This document shows, piece by piece, positions 61,845 to 64,000 of a stretch of DNA of 64,000 nucleotides. The DNA is from Melitaea cinxia. Taxonomy: Eukaryota; Arthropoda; Insecta; Lepidoptera; Nymphalidae. The position numbers and the translations under genes are program-made. The stretch spans positions 736,001 to 800,000 of the forward strand of contig NC_059402.1 of the NCBI RefSeq assembly GCF_905220565.1, written 5' to 3'. Position 1 is the first letter of the stretch. Each line of letters starts with the position of its first letter. The notes below the pieces were generated by a model, which did not search any database, had not been told where the DNA came from, and saw nothing but the letters and a program-made list of their open reading frames with translations.

Positions 61845-64000
61845 CTGCGCATGCGCATATAAAATGTAAACAGTTATCATGTGATGTTGGTGATATGTGG
61901 TGAGGTTTTAGGTTAGCCTCCCCCCTCCTCATTCTATCCTATCCAAAATATTTTTAAATACAGGTCGATATGATTAAATTTTGGTCAATTAAGCATGGTA
62001 ATATCTCCAGACATCAAGATTGCAGGATGTTAGAAATCACGCGTTCAACGAAAAAGAAATACACGTGATATCTTATTATAGCCCCTCCCCCCACTCGTCC
62101 CGCTACACCTCTACCTTCGAACCTCACGTTATCATCGGATGACCCCTAAAGCGACGCATACGACTACAAGAGTGGTGTCGCTCACCGACCCAATCCATCC
62201 ACACCGAGCTCCCCTGTTATCGTTCACGGCTGGGTCCAGCACGGGCCAGCAGCCCTGAAGAACAAGCCGCGCTCACCGCTTGCTCTCGAAGCCGTTCCCG
62301 CGGCGGTAGGTGGCGAAGTGCCCGGAGCGCGGCCCGCCCACGTGCACCACGACGGCGGCCAGGCGGTAGGCCAGCAGTCCTGAACAACAAGAACAAGCCG
62401 CGCTCACCGCTTGCTCTCGAAGCCGTTCCCGCGGCGGTAGGTGGCGAAGTGCCCGGAGCGCGGCCCGCCCACGTGCACCACGACGGCGGCCAGGCGGTAG
62501 GCCAGCAGTCCTGAACAACAAGAACAAGCCGCGCTCACCGCTTGCTCTCGAAGCCGTTCCCGCGGCGGTAGGTGGCTAAGTGCCCGGAGCGCGGCCCGCC
62601 CACGTGCACCACGACGGCGGCCAGGCGGTAGGCCAGCAGTCCTGAACAACAAGAACAAGCCGCGCTCACCGCTTGCTCTCGAAGCCGTTCCCGCGGCGGT
62701 AGGTGGCGAAGTGCCCGGAGCGCGGCCCGCCCACGTGCACCACGACGGCGGCCAGGCGGTAGGCCAGCAGTCCTGAACAACAAGAACAAGCCGCGCTCAC
62801 CGCTTGCTCTCGAAGCCGTTCCCGCGGCGGTAGGTGGCGAAGTGCCCGGAGCGCGGCCCGCCCACGTGCACCACGACGGCGGCCAGGCGGTAGGCCAGCA
62901 GTCCTGAACAACAAGAACAAGCCGCGCTCACCGCTTGCTCTCGAAGCCGTTCCCGCGGCGGTAGGTGGCGAAGTGCCCGGAGCGCGGCCCGCCCACGTGC
63001 ACCACGACGGCGGCCAGGCGGTAGGCCAGCAGTCCTGAACAACAAGAACAAGCCGCGCTCACCGCTTGCTCTCGAAGCCGTTCCCGCGGCGGTAGGTGGC
63101 GAAGTGCCCGGAGCGCGGCCCGCCCACGTGCACCACGACGGCGGCCAGGCGGTAGGCCAGCAGTCCTGAACAACAAGAACAAGCCGCGCTCACCGCTTGC
63201 TCTCGAAGCCGTTCCCGCGGCGGTAGGTGGCGAAGTGCCCGGAGCGCGGCCCGCCCACGTGCACCACGACGGCGGCCAGGCGGTAGGCCAGCAGTCCTGA
63301 ACAACAAGAACAAGCCGCGCTCACCGCTTGCTCTCGAAGCCGTTCCCGCGGCGGTAGGTGGCGAAGTGCCCGGAGCGCGGCCCGCCCACGTGCACCACGA
63401 CGGCGGCCAGGCGGTAGGCCAGCAGTCCTGAACAACAAGAACAAGCCGCGCTCACCGCTTGCTCTCGAAGCCGTTCCCGCGGCGGTAGGTGGCGAAGTGC
63501 CCGGAGCGCGGCCCGCCCACGTGCACCACGACGGCGGCCAGGCGGTAGGCCAGCAGTCCTGAACAACAAGAACAAGCCGCGCTCACCGCTTGCTCTCGAA
63601 GCCGTTCCCGCGGCGGTAGGTGGCGAAGTGCCCGGAGCGCGGCCCGCCCACGTGCACCACGACGGCGGCCAGGCGGTAGGCCAGCAGTCCTGAACAACAA
63701 GAACAAGCCGCGCTCACCGCTTGCTCTCGAAGCCGTTCCCGCGGCGGTAGGTGGCGAAGTGCCCGGAGCGCGGCCCGCCCACGTGCACCACGACGGCGGC
63801 CAGGCGGTAGGCCAGCAGTCCTGAACAACAAGAACAAGCCGCGCTCACCGCTTGCTCTCGAAGCCGTTCCCGCGGCGGTAGGTGGCGAAGTGCCCGGAGC
63901 GCGGCCCGCCCACGTGCACCACGACGGCGGCCAGGCGGTAGGCCAGCAGTCCTGAACAACAAGAACAAGCCGCGCTCACCGCTTGCTCTCGAAGCCGTTC
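61718..64000 (-). CDS. USP30-like ubiquitin carboxyl-terminal hydrolase, C-terminal exons
   Basis: The last exon (61844-61718) and the preceding exon (62379-62277, nearest copy) join in frame across a 432-bp intron to give YRLAAVVVHVGGPRSGHFAT then YRRGNGFESKRWWYTSDTLV and HEVSLQEVLRCAAYLLFYER. The order and residues match the C-terminal box of USP-family peptidases and most closely USP30, a mitochondrial outer-membrane deubiquitinase that opposes Parkin-driven mitophagy. The catalytic His box is SGHF. The catalytic Cys domain and N-terminus lie outside the window. The penultimate exon is repeated in a tandem array to the window end. USP30 is the best guess; another USP remains possible. Confidence 0.7.
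61845..62276 (-). other. USP30-like final intron and array boundary
   Basis: A 432-bp intron, AT-rich in the middle and GC-rich near the array. At 62243-62276 a short degenerate piece of the repeat unit (ggccagcagccctgaagaac) marks the left edge of the tandem array. Confidence 0.6.
62277..64000 (-). repeat. 131-bp tandem array of the USP30-like catalytic-His exon
   Basis: Thirteen complete copies (first exon 62277-62379, last 63849-63951, step 131 bp) and a fourteenth cut by the window end. Each unit is a 103-nt exon plus a 28-nt spacer that supplies only a donor (gtgagc) and an acceptor (ttgttgttcag). Copies appear identical except one base at 62577 in the third copy. Because 103 is not a multiple of three, two copies spliced in series would shift the frame; one copy joined to the last exon is in frame. 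28 nt is too short for a normal intron. It may be a true expansion or an assembly artefact. Confidence 0.9.

Noticed and set aside
62404..62658. 84-codon frames recurring every 131 bp
   Set aside because: They run through spacer and exon in the wrong way for splicing; the real coding part is the 103-nt exon in each unit.

Overview
The window looks like nuclear DNA of a moth or butterfly (Lepidoptera). It is AT-rich, its genes are split by introns, and it is crowded with dispersed repeats: two tRNA-type SINE-like families, MITE-like palindromes, a BEL/Pao LTR element, an I-type LINE and a hAT relic. Several of the repeats are of kinds I recognise as typical of lepidopteran genomes. Nothing prokaryotic is present, so there are no operons, ribosome binding sites or CRISPR arrays.

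Layout. Bases 1-25,000 hold a smoothelin-type calponin-homology gene on the + strand. Eight exons can be joined phase by phase (10312-24413), except that the 3.1-kb exon ends in its own stop codon. Its long 5' introns are full of repeats, and one holds a 55-codon minus-strand ORF with a signal peptide and a membrane segment. A MARCH-type RING-CH ubiquitin ligase on the - strand (25315-34829) converges on it, and the two poly(A) signals lie about 25 bp apart. The large MARCH intron carries an I-superfamily LINE with 11-bp target duplications (27331-32725) and a palindromic tRNA-like repeat (26471-27064). Next comes an unnamed two-exon gene (-, 35399-35814), head-to-head with intronless eIF6 (+, 36230-36967).

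Bases 37,000-61,700 are mostly mobile DNA: a structurally intact BEL/Pao element (40110-46482) with apparently identical LTRs inside a SINE, a third tRNA-like palindrome, a SINE inside a mariner-type transposase relic, and a hAT relic with 8-bp duplications. Beside the hAT relic lies an intact DEDDh exonuclease ORF that may belong to a Mutator-like element. The right end carries the C-terminal exons of a USP30-like deubiquitinase on the - strand. Its catalytic-His exon sits in a 131-bp tandem array of 13 complete copies that runs off the window.

The host genes (smoothelin-like cytoskeletal protein, membrane E3 ligase, ribosome-assembly factor, deubiquitinase) form no evident pathway; their proximity looks like ordinary genomic neighbourhood. 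The most unusual structures are the identical USP30-exon array and the family of tRNA-like units found in inverted, palindromic arrangement at three sites.
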